Shown here: piece after piece, positions 1 to 8,742 of the stretch
How the letters are laid out: each line of letters opens with the position of its first letter
Numbering within the stretch: the first letter of the stretch is position 1
Origin: an uncultured Bacillota bacterium
GTDB lineage: Bacteria; Bacillota; Clostridia; Oscillospirales; Oscillospiraceae
Reading direction: 5' to 3'
Assembly (NCBI GenBank): GCA_947645675.1
Contig: CANSDP010000001.1
Location: 1 to 64,000 of the forward strand
DNA length: 64,000 nucleotides
The notes under the pieces: generated by a model
Database searches by the model: none
Told to the model about the DNA's origin: nothing
What the model saw: only the letters and a program-made list of their open reading frames with translations
Program-made: the position numbers and the translations under genes

Positions 1-646
1 TCCGGAACACCAGGAAGCCCACCACAGCGGTGATGGAGTAGCCCAGGCCGGTGGCAATGGCCGCCCCCTGGATGCCCAGGTCGAACAGGGCAATCAGAAC
101 ATAGTCCAGAATGATGTTGGTCACGCCCCCCGCCACAGTGCAGAGCAGGGACAGGGCGGACTTGTCGGCGGCAATCAGGTAGAGGGAGAAGTTATACATC
201 AACAGGATGGGAATGGTGAACAGCAGGTAGTTGCTCAAATAGGTATGGCAGTAGCCGAACACCGCTGGGGAGAGGTCCATGGACCCCAGCAGAGTGTCCA
301 TGAACGTGTAGCCCAGCAGCATCATTACCGCGCCCACTACTGCGTTGGTGAGAATGAGGAGGGTGAAGTCCTGCCGGGCCTCCTGTTCCTTGTGCTCCCC
401 CATCTTTTTCATCACCACGGCGCTGCCGCCTGTGGCCAGCATCCCGGAGATGGCCGTGATCAGGGCGATGGCCGGGGCGGTGAGGTTGATGGCGGACAGG
501 GCCTCCATGCCAATGAGGTTGGAGACGAACAGCCCGTCCACCATGGTATAGAAGGTGTTGAACACCGTCATGACGATGGTAGGAAAGGCGAAGCGCAGGA
601 TGTTTTTGCCCGTGACGGGCAGGTGATAAGAGTCTGTTTTTTCCAT
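1..646 (-). CDS. MATE family efflux transporter (partial, runs off left edge)
   Basis: Minus-strand translation from ATG at 646: MEKTDSYHLPVTGKNILRFAFPTIVMTVFNTFYTMVDGLFVSNLIGMEALSAINLTAPAIALITAISGMLATGGSAVVMKKMGE..., typical MATE N-terminus; absent from ORF track because it is open at the edge. Confidence 0.9.
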   Translation of the reverse strand, partial: MEKTDSYHLPVTGKNILRFAFPTIVMTVFNTFYTMVDGLFVSNLIGMEALSAINLTAPAIALITAISGMLATGGSAVVMKKMGEHKEQEARQDFTLLILTNAVVGAVMMLLGYTFMDTLLGSMDLSPAVFGYCHTYLSNYLLFTIPILLMYNFSLYLIAADKSALSLLCTVAGGVTNIILDYVLIALFDLGIQGAAIATGLGYSITAVVGFLVFR

Positions 647-759
647 GATGTGCTCCTTTCAGTTTTGTGGTTGAAAAGTTTTATAAAATCGGCTTGCGTT
701 ACTTTAAAGCCAATGCTATAATCGCCCTGATAAATCGGATTTGTGGAGGAGATCCTACT

Positions 760-1680
760 ATGAAAGACATCAATCCAATTTGCAGAATCGCGTTGGTACA
801 GGCAGAGCCTATACTGTTCGATAAAAAATCATCACTTGCGAAAGCGCTTGCATACATTGAAGAAAGCGCGTCCAAAAAGTCGGATTTAATCGTTTTCCCG
901 GAGCTTTTTATCCCCGGCTATCCGATTGGAATGAACTTTGGCTTCAGTATGGGCAAGCGGACAGAAGCCGGGCGCTCCGATTGGAAACGCTATTACGATA
1001 CCTCCGTTGTCGTGGGCGATGTGGAATTTCAGGCACTTGCCGATGCGGCAAAAAAAACAGGCGCTTATATCAGCCTTGGTTTTTCGGAGCGTGATGCGGT
1101 CAGCGGAACGCTTTATAACAGCAATGTCATTTTTGAGCCAGATGGCGCGTATCAGGTGCATCGCAAGCTCAAGCCGACAGGCTCCGAACGAGTGGTCTGG
1201 GGCGACGCCAACAAGGGCTATTTCCCCGTCACACAAACGCCGTGGGGCCCCATCGGCAGTTTGATCTGCTGGGAAAGCTACATGCCGCTTGCGCGGGTCG
1301 CGCTCTATCAAAAGGGCGTTACGATCTATATTTCACCGAACACAAACGACAATCCAGAATGGCAGGCGACAATCCGGCACATTGCTGTCGAGGGTAAATG
1401 TTATTTTATCAACGCGGACATGATTGTAAGGAAAGCCTCTTATCCTTCTGATCTGAATGAAGTGGAGTCGATTTCCCGGCTGCCGGAAACGGTGTGCCGA
1501 GGCGGAAGCTGTATCGTGGACCCCTATGGTCATTATGTGACGGAGCCAATCTGGGATAAGGAGACGGTCATTTATGCGGAGCTCGATATGAATCTTCCAG
1601 CGTCCTGTAAAATGGAGCACGATGCGGTGGGGCACTATGCGAGGCCCGATGTGCTGGAACTGAAGGTCAACGAACGATAG
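760..1680 (+). CDS. Nitrilase / carbon-nitrogen hydrolase family protein
   Basis: Glu (FPELFIPGYP), Lys (HRKLKPTGSER) and Cys (LICWESYMPL) nitrilase motifs; ATG at 760 after GGAGGAG. Confidence 0.88.
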   Translation: MKDINPICRIALVQAEPILFDKKSSLAKALAYIEESASKKSDLIVFPELFIPGYPIGMNFGFSMGKRTEAGRSDWKRYYDTSVVVGDVEFQALADAAKKTGAYISLGFSERDAVSGTLYNSNVIFEPDGAYQVHRKLKPTGSERVVWGDANKGYFPVTQTPWGPIGSLICWESYMPLARVALYQKGVTIYISPNTNDNPEWQATIRHIAVEGKCYFINADMIVRKASYPSDLNEVESISRLPETVCRGGSCIVDPYGHYVTEPIWDKETVIYAELDMNLPASCKMEHDAVGHYARPDVLELKVNER

Positions 1681-1837
1681 AAATTCTGACTCTGCAGCTT
1701 TCAATTTATCGGGGGACTGCCTGGAACGGCGGTTCCCCGTATTTTTGTATTTGACAGGCTCTTTGTCAGAGAGTATGATAAACCATGTGGCCGCCACGCG
1801 GTCAAGGGGTATTTTGTAATTTGGGGAGGAAATTTTT

Positions 1838-2704
1838 ATGGAGCGGAAAAAAGGCTGGCTGACTTCGGGAGCCTTTGCAGCTCTATGCGGTACAACCAAG
1901 GAGACCCTGCGGCACTATAAGGACATCAGCCTCCTCTCCCCGGCCCATCAGGGGGACAACGGCTATTTCTACTACGACGTGGAGCAGTTCTACGATTTTT
2001 ACGCCATCGCCATCTTCCGCCAGACAGGGACGCCCCTGGAGGAGGTCCGCCGCTGCCTGCGGGGGCGGGACGCCGCCCAGACGCTGGCGCTTCTGCGGGA
2101 GCAGCGGGGCCGTTTGGAGGCGGAGCGGCAGAAGCTGGAGCACATGGACTTCGTGCTGTCCAGTGCGCTGCGTAACCTGGAGTTCGGCCCGGTTTCGGAT
2201 ATGACCCCCCAGACCGCGTGGTTTGAGCGGGAACATCTGCTGGCTCTCCCGGTGGAGGAGCTGGAGGGTCTGATGGCCCCAACAGCCAGCGAGGACGAGA
2301 TGCTGATCGCCGTGCTGGAGCGGTGCCAGGAGCTGTGCGGACAGTATGGGATACAGACGGATTTCCAGCTGGGGGCCATCCACCGGCCAGGAGAAGAGGG
2401 CGGGCCAGGTACCATCAGCCATCTCTACACCCGTATCAAAGAGAAAGCGGACTTTCCCTATTACATGGAAAAGCCCGCCGGGCACTATTTATATCTCTGC
2501 TGCCGGGGCCGCTGGGACATTTCTGAGGGCTATGCTGTCCTCAAAAACTATATCCTGGAGCAAGGCTTAAAAGTTACAGGGAGCTTTTACGCCTGCGATT
2601 TGGCAGGGTTCATCCTCAACTCGGTGGAGAAAAACGCGGCGTCCATGATTTCCGCGCGGCGATTGGACGGTTCCGCAAGCTATAGCAGTATTCAAAAATA
2701 CTGA
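1838..2704 (+). CDS. MerR family transcriptional regulator, C-terminus running into a repeat
   Basis: N-terminal MerR HTH (LTSGAFAALCGTTKETLRHYKDISLLSP...GYFYYDVEQ); last residues YSSIQKY* are encoded by the 55-bp repeat. Confidence 0.85.
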   Translation: MERKKGWLTSGAFAALCGTTKETLRHYKDISLLSPAHQGDNGYFYYDVEQFYDFYAIAIFRQTGTPLEEVRRCLRGRDAAQTLALLREQRGRLEAERQKLEHMDFVLSSALRNLEFGPVSDMTPQTAWFEREHLLALPVEELEGLMAPTASEDEMLIAVLERCQELCGQYGIQTDFQLGAIHRPGEEGGPGTISHLYTRIKEKADFPYYMEKPAGHYLYLCCRGRWDISEGYAVLKNYILEQGLKVTGSFYACDLAGFILNSVEKNAASMISARRLDGSASYSSIQKY

Positions 2705-2734
2705 CAATAGATGCTGAGTTTATTTTTGTTTCCA
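2680..2734 (+). repeat. 55-bp dispersed repeat, copy A
   Basis: ctatagcagtattcaaaaatactgacaatagatgctgagtttatttttgtttcca; 53/55 identical to 4696..4750, same orientation. Confidence 0.9.
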
Positions 2735-2898
2735 GCCCGTATCCGGCAAAGGAGGCGTTTAGCGCGCTGACGGAATAATCTCGCTGAACCAGGATGCTGT
2801 TCTTGATGCAGCACATCATTTCCTCGGCCACGTTGGTGTCGCGGATGGTGGACTCGGCGTCCTCACGGGTGGCAATGCTCAGGCCGGCAGTGCCAATT
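2735..2898 (-). pseudogene. Flagellin C-terminal fragment (remnant)
   Basis: Minus-strand translation GLSIATREDAESTIRDTNVAEEMMCCIKNSILVQRDYSVSALNASFAG resembles the flagellin C-terminal domain (ESRIRDTDMAEEMM...KNNIL); homology stops at the 55-bp repeat. Confidence 0.7.
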
Positions 2899-3132
2899 TA
2901 GGGGCTGAAGTATGGAAATAGACTGCCGATATGTAATATTGAAACGGCAATAAAAGCGCGGCCAGGTTGTATACAATCTGGCCGCGCTTTTTGTCGTATT
3001 CTGTGCAGCAAATATCCTGAAGCACATATTTTTTATATATTTATTGCCGAAAACCCGTTGAAAACCTGTTCCGTGCACCTCAATACACCGTATAATATTT
3101 GTCGTCCCCAAGAAAAAGAGAGGAGGATCGGG

Positions 3133-3762
3133 ATGTCAAGTATGATGTACGGCTATGCCCGCGTATCCACCCGCAGCCAAAAAGAGGACAGGCAGGTGGC
3201 AGCACTTCAGGAGTTTGGAGTGAACCTGGAGCAAATCACGGTAGAAAAGCAGTCGGGGAAAAACTTTGACCGGCCGCTGTACCAGCGATTGGTTCAGGTG
3301 CTCCAGTCCGGAGATGTGTTGGTGGTCAAAAGTATTGACCGGCTGGGGCGGAATTATAAGGAGATTTTAGAGCAGTGGAGCTATATCACAAAGACCCAGG
3401 GCGCGGCTATCGTCGTGCTGGACATGCCGCTGCTGGACACCCGGGAGGGCCGGGACCTGACCGGAACGCTGGTTGCGGACATTGTGCTCCAGCTTTTGAG
3501 CTATGTAGCTCAGACAGAGCGGGAATTTATCCATCAGCGTCAGGCGGAGGGCATTGCGGCCGCTCTGGAGCGAGGCGTTCGCTTTGGCCCCGACCGAATC
3601 CCCATGCCGGAGGAATTTGAGGAGCTGGCGGAGGACTGGTGGAATGGATACGTCACCGCTACCGACGCCGGAAAAATGCTGGGCATCTCCCGAAAAACCT
3701 TCACCCGCCGGGCAACGGAGTGGGGAGCCGGCCGGGGGCTCACAAAACAGGTAATCTGCTGA
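3133..3762 (+). CDS. Serine recombinase (resolvase/invertase family)
   Basis: YGYARVSTRSQKEDRQ catalytic N-terminus, VKSIDRLGRNYKEI motif, C-terminal HTH; AGGAGG before ATG 3133. Confidence 0.92.
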   Translation: MSSMMYGYARVSTRSQKEDRQVAALQEFGVNLEQITVEKQSGKNFDRPLYQRLVQVLQSGDVLVVKSIDRLGRNYKEILEQWSYITKTQGAAIVVLDMPLLDTREGRDLTGTLVADIVLQLLSYVAQTEREFIHQRQAEGIAAALERGVRFGPDRIPMPEEFEELAEDWWNGYVTATDAGKMLGISRKTFTRRATEWGAGRGLTKQVIC

Positions 3763-3918
3763 GAGGCAAGGGGCAGAACCATAAAACACCAAATCCAGAC
3801 CGGACAGGAGCCCGCTTGTTCTCATGAGATCATCCTCCATAATCAATGCGGGCCATTGGTGTATGGAGACGTACAACTTTTCCGCCATTCGCTTCAAGGG
3901 CAGAGGACATAGAAGGGA

Positions 3919-4464
3919 GTGAAAAGATTGTTCGTATTTTACGCAAATAAAAATCTTCTGACCGTCCATCAGAAGGAGCCCATCACCAGCGGTTCAGCCA
4001 ATACCTACCGGGTCCAGTTTGAGTTTTCCCCGGATTGGGACGGGATGACCCGGACGGCCTGTTTCCGGTCCGGGGGATCGACCGTCTCGGTGCTGCTGGA
4101 CGAGACTGGCCAGTGCGTCGTTCCCTGGGAGGTCACCGGACCGTGCGACAGCGGCAAGCGCCTGTTCGCCGGGGTCTGCGGCTCAGACATCTCCGGGACG
4201 GTCCTGCCCACAGTTTGGGCGGACTGCGGCGTGATCCAGCCGGGGGTATCCGGCGAAAGCGCCGCCAAGCCGCCCACGCCCGGGCCGCTGGAGACCGTCA
4301 TGAAAAGCAAGGCCGACGGCCTCTCTCTGGACGGGCGGGCCCTGCGCCTGCTTTCCGGCGACCGGGAGCTGGCGGCGGTCGCTCTGCCCGACGGCCCAAG
4401 CAGCGAGCTGATCGCCACCGAGGAGGACGTATCCCAAATGCTCAACGACGTTTTTACCTATTAG
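3919..4464 (+). CDS. Phage structural-like protein (prophage remnant)
   Basis: LFVFYANKNLLTVHQKEPITSGSANTYRVQFEFSPDWDGMTRTACFRSGGSTVSVLL... resembles phage baseplate/tail-associated proteins of Firmicutes; GTG start. Confidence 0.6.
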   Translation: MKRLFVFYANKNLLTVHQKEPITSGSANTYRVQFEFSPDWDGMTRTACFRSGGSTVSVLLDETGQCVVPWEVTGPCDSGKRLFAGVCGSDISGTVLPTVWADCGVIQPGVSGESAAKPPTPGPLETVMKSKADGLSLDGRALRLLSGDRELAAVALPDGPSSELIATEEDVSQMLNDVFTY

Positions 4465-4468
4465 ACCG

Positions 4469-4500
4469 CAGGAGGGGGCCGGGATTCCGGCCCCCTCCTC
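4469..4500 (+). terminator. Hairpin downstream of phage-like ORF
   Basis: GAGGGGGCCGG-gatt-CCGGCCCCCTC. Confidence 0.6.
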
Positions 4501-4695
4501 AGGCTGTCGAAAAAAGATCTGCCGAAGAAGTTCCAGACAGGCCGTTGAACAGAAGAAGATAGAGCAACAACGAAAGCGCGGAAGGGACTTGGGTATTAAG
4601 CCGGTGGGCCTTCCAATTTGCCGGCTTCTTGAGGTTCGTGGCAACGAATTTAAGCCTTACACAATGCCATGCGGAAATCTTGTCCAGAATATGAT

Positions 4696-4750
4696 CTATA
4701 GCAGTGTTCAAAACTACTGACAATAGATGCTGAGTTTATTTTTGTTTCCA
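4696..4750 (+). repeat. 55-bp dispersed repeat, copy B, abutting a perfect hairpin (4744..4771)
   Basis: Same 55-mer with two substitutions, followed by GTTTCCACCCCC-GGA-GGGGGTGGAAAC. Confidence 0.9.
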
Positions 4751-4818
4751 CCCCCGGAGGGGGTGGAAACAGTGGCAGCAATTCTGAAGATTGCTATCAT
4801 TTCTGGCCGGATGGACCA

Positions 4819-5244
4819 CTAGATCAAGGTTTTCTCGTTTTCCGCAAAGAGCTTATCGTTGATCTTTGACAACGGCGTGTGGTAAAGGATGCCGTGGCTG
4901 ATGATGGCGTCCCGTTTCAGCCTGGGGTAGATGGGGGCGTAGCCCATCCCCTTCAGAAGAAGCTGGACGTCCTCCAGCCCGGCTTCCAGCCCCACGCACA
5001 GACACAGCAGCCGGTCCCGAGAGGGCTTTCGCCGCCCCGAAAAGACCTGGTGGAGGTAGACCTCGCTCATCCCCGACCGCCGGGCCAGCTCCGACTTAGT
5101 CAGCTCACGGGCTTCATAGAGCTTTGCCAAAACAGCGGTCAAGTCGGTCTCCAGAAAAAACGCCTCGTTTTCCTTGATGTACTGGTCCAGGTCGGCCTGT
5201 TCCATCAGCTCCTGCTTCAGATCGTCGGTGGATTTCTCCCACAT
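4819..5244 (-). CDS. XRE-like helix-turn-helix regulator
   Basis: MWEKSTDDLKQELMEQADLDQYIKENEAFFLETDLTAVLAKLYEARELTKSELARRSGMSEVYLHQVFSGRRKPSRDRLLCLCVGL... Confidence 0.8.
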   Translation of the reverse strand: MWEKSTDDLKQELMEQADLDQYIKENEAFFLETDLTAVLAKLYEARELTKSELARRSGMSEVYLHQVFSGRRKPSRDRLLCLCVGLEAGLEDVQLLLKGMGYAPIYPRLKRDAIISHGILYHTPLSKINDKLFAENEKTLI

Positions 5245-5344
5245 ATTCCGCTCACTCCCTTTACTTCTCTGATTAAAACTGATATAATATATTTGTACTA
5301 TATCAAATGTCGGAACCAAATACAATATCCTGGCTGCATAGTAT

Positions 5345-6073
5345 TTGAGTTTTTTTGTGGGGGTGGCCGCCATCTACGCCTGGCTGTCGCAACAACTGGA
5401 TCGTGAATTTGAGGAGTTTCGGCTTTTGAAAGAAAGCCCCCGGGGCAGCGTGGAGCTGATCCGCCACCGCCAGAGCGGCAAACAGTTCATCCTCCGCCGC
5501 TTCACCGGCAACGGGGAGGTCTACCGGAAGCTGCTGGACTGCTCCTGTCCCTGTCTGCCCCTGATCTATGAGGCGGCGGAGCGGGACGGAGAGAATATTG
5601 TCATCGAGGAGTACATCCAGGGGGACACCCTGGACTTCCTGCTCCAGGGCGCTCTGTGCTCCCCGGCGGAGACCAGGCAGATCGTCCGGCAGCTGTGTCA
5701 GGCCCTGTGGGTCCTCCATTCCATGGCCGCTGTCCACCGGGACATCAAGCCGGAAAACGTGATCCTCCGGGGAAATGACGCAGTGCTCATCGACTTCGAC
5801 GCCGCCCGCCTCCACAAGCCGGAGACGGAGGCAGACACTCAGATTTTGGGCACCACCGGCTTTGCCGCCCCGGAGCAGTACGGCCTGGGCCAGTCGGACA
5901 CCCGGACGGATATCTACTCACTGGGTGTGCTGATGAACGTAATGCTCACCGGACAGCATCCCTCCAAAAAACTGGCGGAAGGCCGGCTTGGCCGGGTGAT
6001 TCAGCGGTGCACCCAGGTCAACCCGGCCAAGCGGTATAAGGACGTAATGAATCTGGCGGAGGCGCTGTCATGA
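5345..6073 (+). CDS. Compact serine/threonine protein kinase-like protein
   Basis: HRDIKPENVIL catalytic loop, IDFDAARL (DFG variant), GTTGFAAPEQYG, TDIYSLGVLMNVMLTGQHP; no TM or PASTA domain; TTG start assumed. Confidence 0.85.
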   Translation: MSFFVGVAAIYAWLSQQLDREFEEFRLLKESPRGSVELIRHRQSGKQFILRRFTGNGEVYRKLLDCSCPCLPLIYEAAERDGENIVIEEYIQGDTLDFLLQGALCSPAETRQIVRQLCQALWVLHSMAAVHRDIKPENVILRGNDAVLIDFDAARLHKPETEADTQILGTTGFAAPEQYGLGQSDTRTDIYSLGVLMNVMLTGQHPSKKLAEGRLGRVIQRCTQVNPAKRYKDVMNLAEALS

Positions 6074-7326
6074 ACCAGCAGAAAACCTGTCCCTACTGTG
6101 GAGCCCAGCTTCCGGATGCGGCCTGCTTCTGCCCCCACTGTGCACAGGATATCAGCGAGCGCAAGAAGATATGCCCCCCTCGGCGTATGCCGAGGAGGGC
6201 GCTATATAATGCCCTGATAGTCTTTTTTGTCCTGGCTGTAGCCCTGGCGGCCTGGAGCTATATCAGACCCAAGGTTTACGACAACGGCACTGCCGAGGTG
6301 ATCTATACCGACAGCGACGGCTCCTACCAGCTGCTGCTCAACCACTTCGGGGACCGCTTCCAGCCCATGACCGACTACACCGAGGAGGTGGAGGAGGGGA
6401 CCACCTCAAACAAGCCCTCCCGGCTGTTCATTAACCATGTGGAAACCGGCGTAAACGCCAAGGAGGCCTTTCTCCGCAAGGTGGAGGCCATCACCGTGGA
6501 GCTTCTCCAGGGCGGCGACAGCCCGGAGCCCTGGCAGTACACCCAGCCCCAGGCCTCGGACTACGACCTGGAGGCCGCCGCCCGAAGCATTTTGACCTAC
6601 ACCGACCGCAGCGGCGACATGGAGCTGCGCTGGAATATCCGCATGCAAAACGGCGACACCATCCGCCTGTACCAGCGGATGGCGTTGGGGGTGGTTCCCA
6701 CCCGGCACTTCTACCCGGAGGACGTACCCATGGACACCATGGAGGACCTCCAGGCCCTGGTGGACGAAATCAACGGGACCATCACCTCCGATGTGATTGT
6801 CTACATCCATCTGCCCGCCGTCACCTATGAGGGGAGCTTGGTGCTGGAGGAGCGGTCCATGAACCTTATCGGCAGCGAGGGCCCGGACGGGGCACGCACC
6901 ACCTTCACCGGCACCCTTCAGGCCACCGCCCAGAATGGCTACATCTGCCAATTTCAAAACCTGTGCTTCACGGGAGACGGCGAGGGGGTGGGGGTGTCCG
7001 CCTCCGCCCAGATCAACTTCTCTGACTGCCAGTTTGCCGGGTGGCGCACCGGCGTGCTGTGCTATGGCGATTCCTGGGTGAACATCAAAGACAGCGTCTT
7101 TGAGGACAACGCCGTAGGCTTCCACTTCAACTCCACCAGCGACAACCGAAACGACCACATGTACAGCGGCAACCTGTTCCGGCGCAACGACACGGCTGTC
7201 CTGCTGGAGAGCGTCCCCGGCGACCAGGCATTGTACTTCGAGGGCACCCGCTTCTCCCGCAACGGCGCGGACATCGACAACCGCTGCGGACATGAGGTGA
7301 GCATCGCCGCCGCTATCTTTGAGTAG
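6070..7326 (+). CDS. Zinc-ribbon / single TM / parallel beta-helix-like protein, paralogue 1
   Basis: CPYCGAQLPDAACFCPHCAQ zinc ribbon, hydrophobic segment ALYNALIVFFVLAVALAAW, right-handed beta-helix-like C-terminus; ATGA overlap with kinase stop. Confidence 0.75.
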   Translation: MNQQKTCPYCGAQLPDAACFCPHCAQDISERKKICPPRRMPRRALYNALIVFFVLAVALAAWSYIRPKVYDNGTAEVIYTDSDGSYQLLLNHFGDRFQPMTDYTEEVEEGTTSNKPSRLFINHVETGVNAKEAFLRKVEAITVELLQGGDSPEPWQYTQPQASDYDLEAAARSILTYTDRSGDMELRWNIRMQNGDTIRLYQRMALGVVPTRHFYPEDVPMDTMEDLQALVDEINGTITSDVIVYIHLPAVTYEGSLVLEERSMNLIGSEGPDGARTTFTGTLQATAQNGYICQFQNLCFTGDGEGVGVSASAQINFSDCQFAGWRTGVLCYGDSWVNIKDSVFEDNAVGFHFNSTSDNRNDHMYSGNLFRRNDTAVLLESVPGDQALYFEGTRFSRNGADIDNRCGHEVSIAAAIFE

Positions 7327-7342
7327 AGAGGATATATCAACC

Positions 7343-8620
7343 ATGAATGAGGAGACAAAGTCCTGCCCCCACTGCGGGGCACAGCTTCCAGAAGGGGCGT
7401 CCTTCTGTCCCCACTGTGCGCAGGATATCAACCAGCGCGAAGAGGTATCACCACCCCGGCATATGCCGAGGTGGGCGCTGTACAGCGCCCTGATGGTCCT
7501 CGCCGTCCTGCTGCTGGCCGGGGGGCTCTACCTCCGCAGCCGCCCCCAGGTCTGCGACAACGGCACCGCCGAGATTCTCTATACCGATGGCGGCGTCACC
7601 TATCAGGTGCTGGCCGGCTGGATAGACGACCGGTTCAACCCGGCCCAGCAGATCTATCAGCCGGCGGATGTGCGCGACGAGATGTACACCTTCCCCCAGT
7701 GTCTGTATATCAACCACCTGGAGAGCGGCGCCAACGCCAATGACGAATTTATGGAGAAGGTGGAGCGGGTTACCGCCGCCTTTGTTGAGACGGACAGCGA
7801 GGAGCTGCCCTGGACCTGCGACGAGCCGATCCCCCGACCGGGCTATGTCCCGGAGGCCGCCCTGGTCTCCTCCATCCACTTCTACTCCGGCAGCGGTCAG
7901 GGCACCCTGCAGTGGACCGTCGAGCTGAAAAATGGGGACGTCATCCGCCTCTATCAGACCATGCAGTCCATCCCCAAGGAGGTCTACCGCTTCACCCCGG
8001 AGGACACGCCCCTGAACACGGAGGAGGTACAGGCCCTGCTGGACAGCCTAAATGAGATCACAGAGGGCGAGCAGAACATCGTGGAGATCCATCTGCCCCC
8101 GGTGACCTACGACGGAGGTCTCACCATCCCCCGGGCGATCAATCTCTACGGCGCCGAGGAGGGTGGACGCACCATTTTTACCGGCCCCGTCCGCGTAGCG
8201 CCCCCAGTCACAGGGGTCTCCTGGATCTATGACATTGACTTCGTGGGCAGCGGAAACGGCGTGGGCTTCTCCACCTCCACTCGGACGTTCCTCCAGCGCT
8301 GCCGCTTCTCCGGCTGGCGCACCGGCGTGCTGGTACAGGACGCCTGGGTCAGCGCCTTTGATTGTACCTTCGAGGAGAACGAGATCGGCCTGCACTTCAA
8401 TCATGACAGCGGAAACCCCATGGATAGCCGCTACATGGGGGACGTGTTCCGCAACAACGGCACCGCCGTCCTGCTGGAGCGGGTATCCACCAAGGAGTCC
8501 CTCTCCTTCCCCGAGGCGGTGTTCTCCGGCAACGGAACCGACATCGATAACCGCTGCGGGCAGGAGCTGGATGTGAGCGAGGCGATTTTTGAATCGATGA
8601 ACCAGAGCGGTACGGAGTGA
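7343..8620 (+). CDS. Zinc-ribbon / single TM / parallel beta-helix-like protein, paralogue 2
   Basis: CPHCGAQLPEGASFCPHCAQ, TM, shared motifs DNGTAEILYTD, RFSGWRTGVLV, NGTDIDNRCGQE with paralogue 1. Confidence 0.75.
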   Translation: MNEETKSCPHCGAQLPEGASFCPHCAQDINQREEVSPPRHMPRWALYSALMVLAVLLLAGGLYLRSRPQVCDNGTAEILYTDGGVTYQVLAGWIDDRFNPAQQIYQPADVRDEMYTFPQCLYINHLESGANANDEFMEKVERVTAAFVETDSEELPWTCDEPIPRPGYVPEAALVSSIHFYSGSGQGTLQWTVELKNGDVIRLYQTMQSIPKEVYRFTPEDTPLNTEEVQALLDSLNEITEGEQNIVEIHLPPVTYDGGLTIPRAINLYGAEEGGRTIFTGPVRVAPPVTGVSWIYDIDFVGSGNGVGFSTSTRTFLQRCRFSGWRTGVLVQDAWVSAFDCTFEENEIGLHFNHDSGNPMDSRYMGDVFRNNGTAVLLERVSTKESLSFPEAVFSGNGTDIDNRCGQELDVSEAIFESMNQSGTE

Positions 8621-8650
8621 GCGGCGGCACAGATTGATAATACAGCAATT

Positions 8651-8693
8651 AAAAGGCCGCAGACGGTTGGGCTGAACCGTCTGCGGCCTTTTC
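8651..8693. terminator. Bidirectional intrinsic terminator
   Basis: AAAAGGCCGCAGACGGTT-gggctg-AACCGTCTGCGGCCTTTT between convergent genes. Confidence 0.9.
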
Positions 8694-8742
8694 GATTTCT
8701 AAAAACCTCTGTGCGGGCTGCGCAAAGCCGGGGAAGGGAGGC

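Noticed and set aside
2680-4771. Complete IS605/IS607-type transposon
   Set aside because: Serine recombinase lacks the IS607 order, no TnpB found and no target-site evidence; reported only as repeat-bounded island
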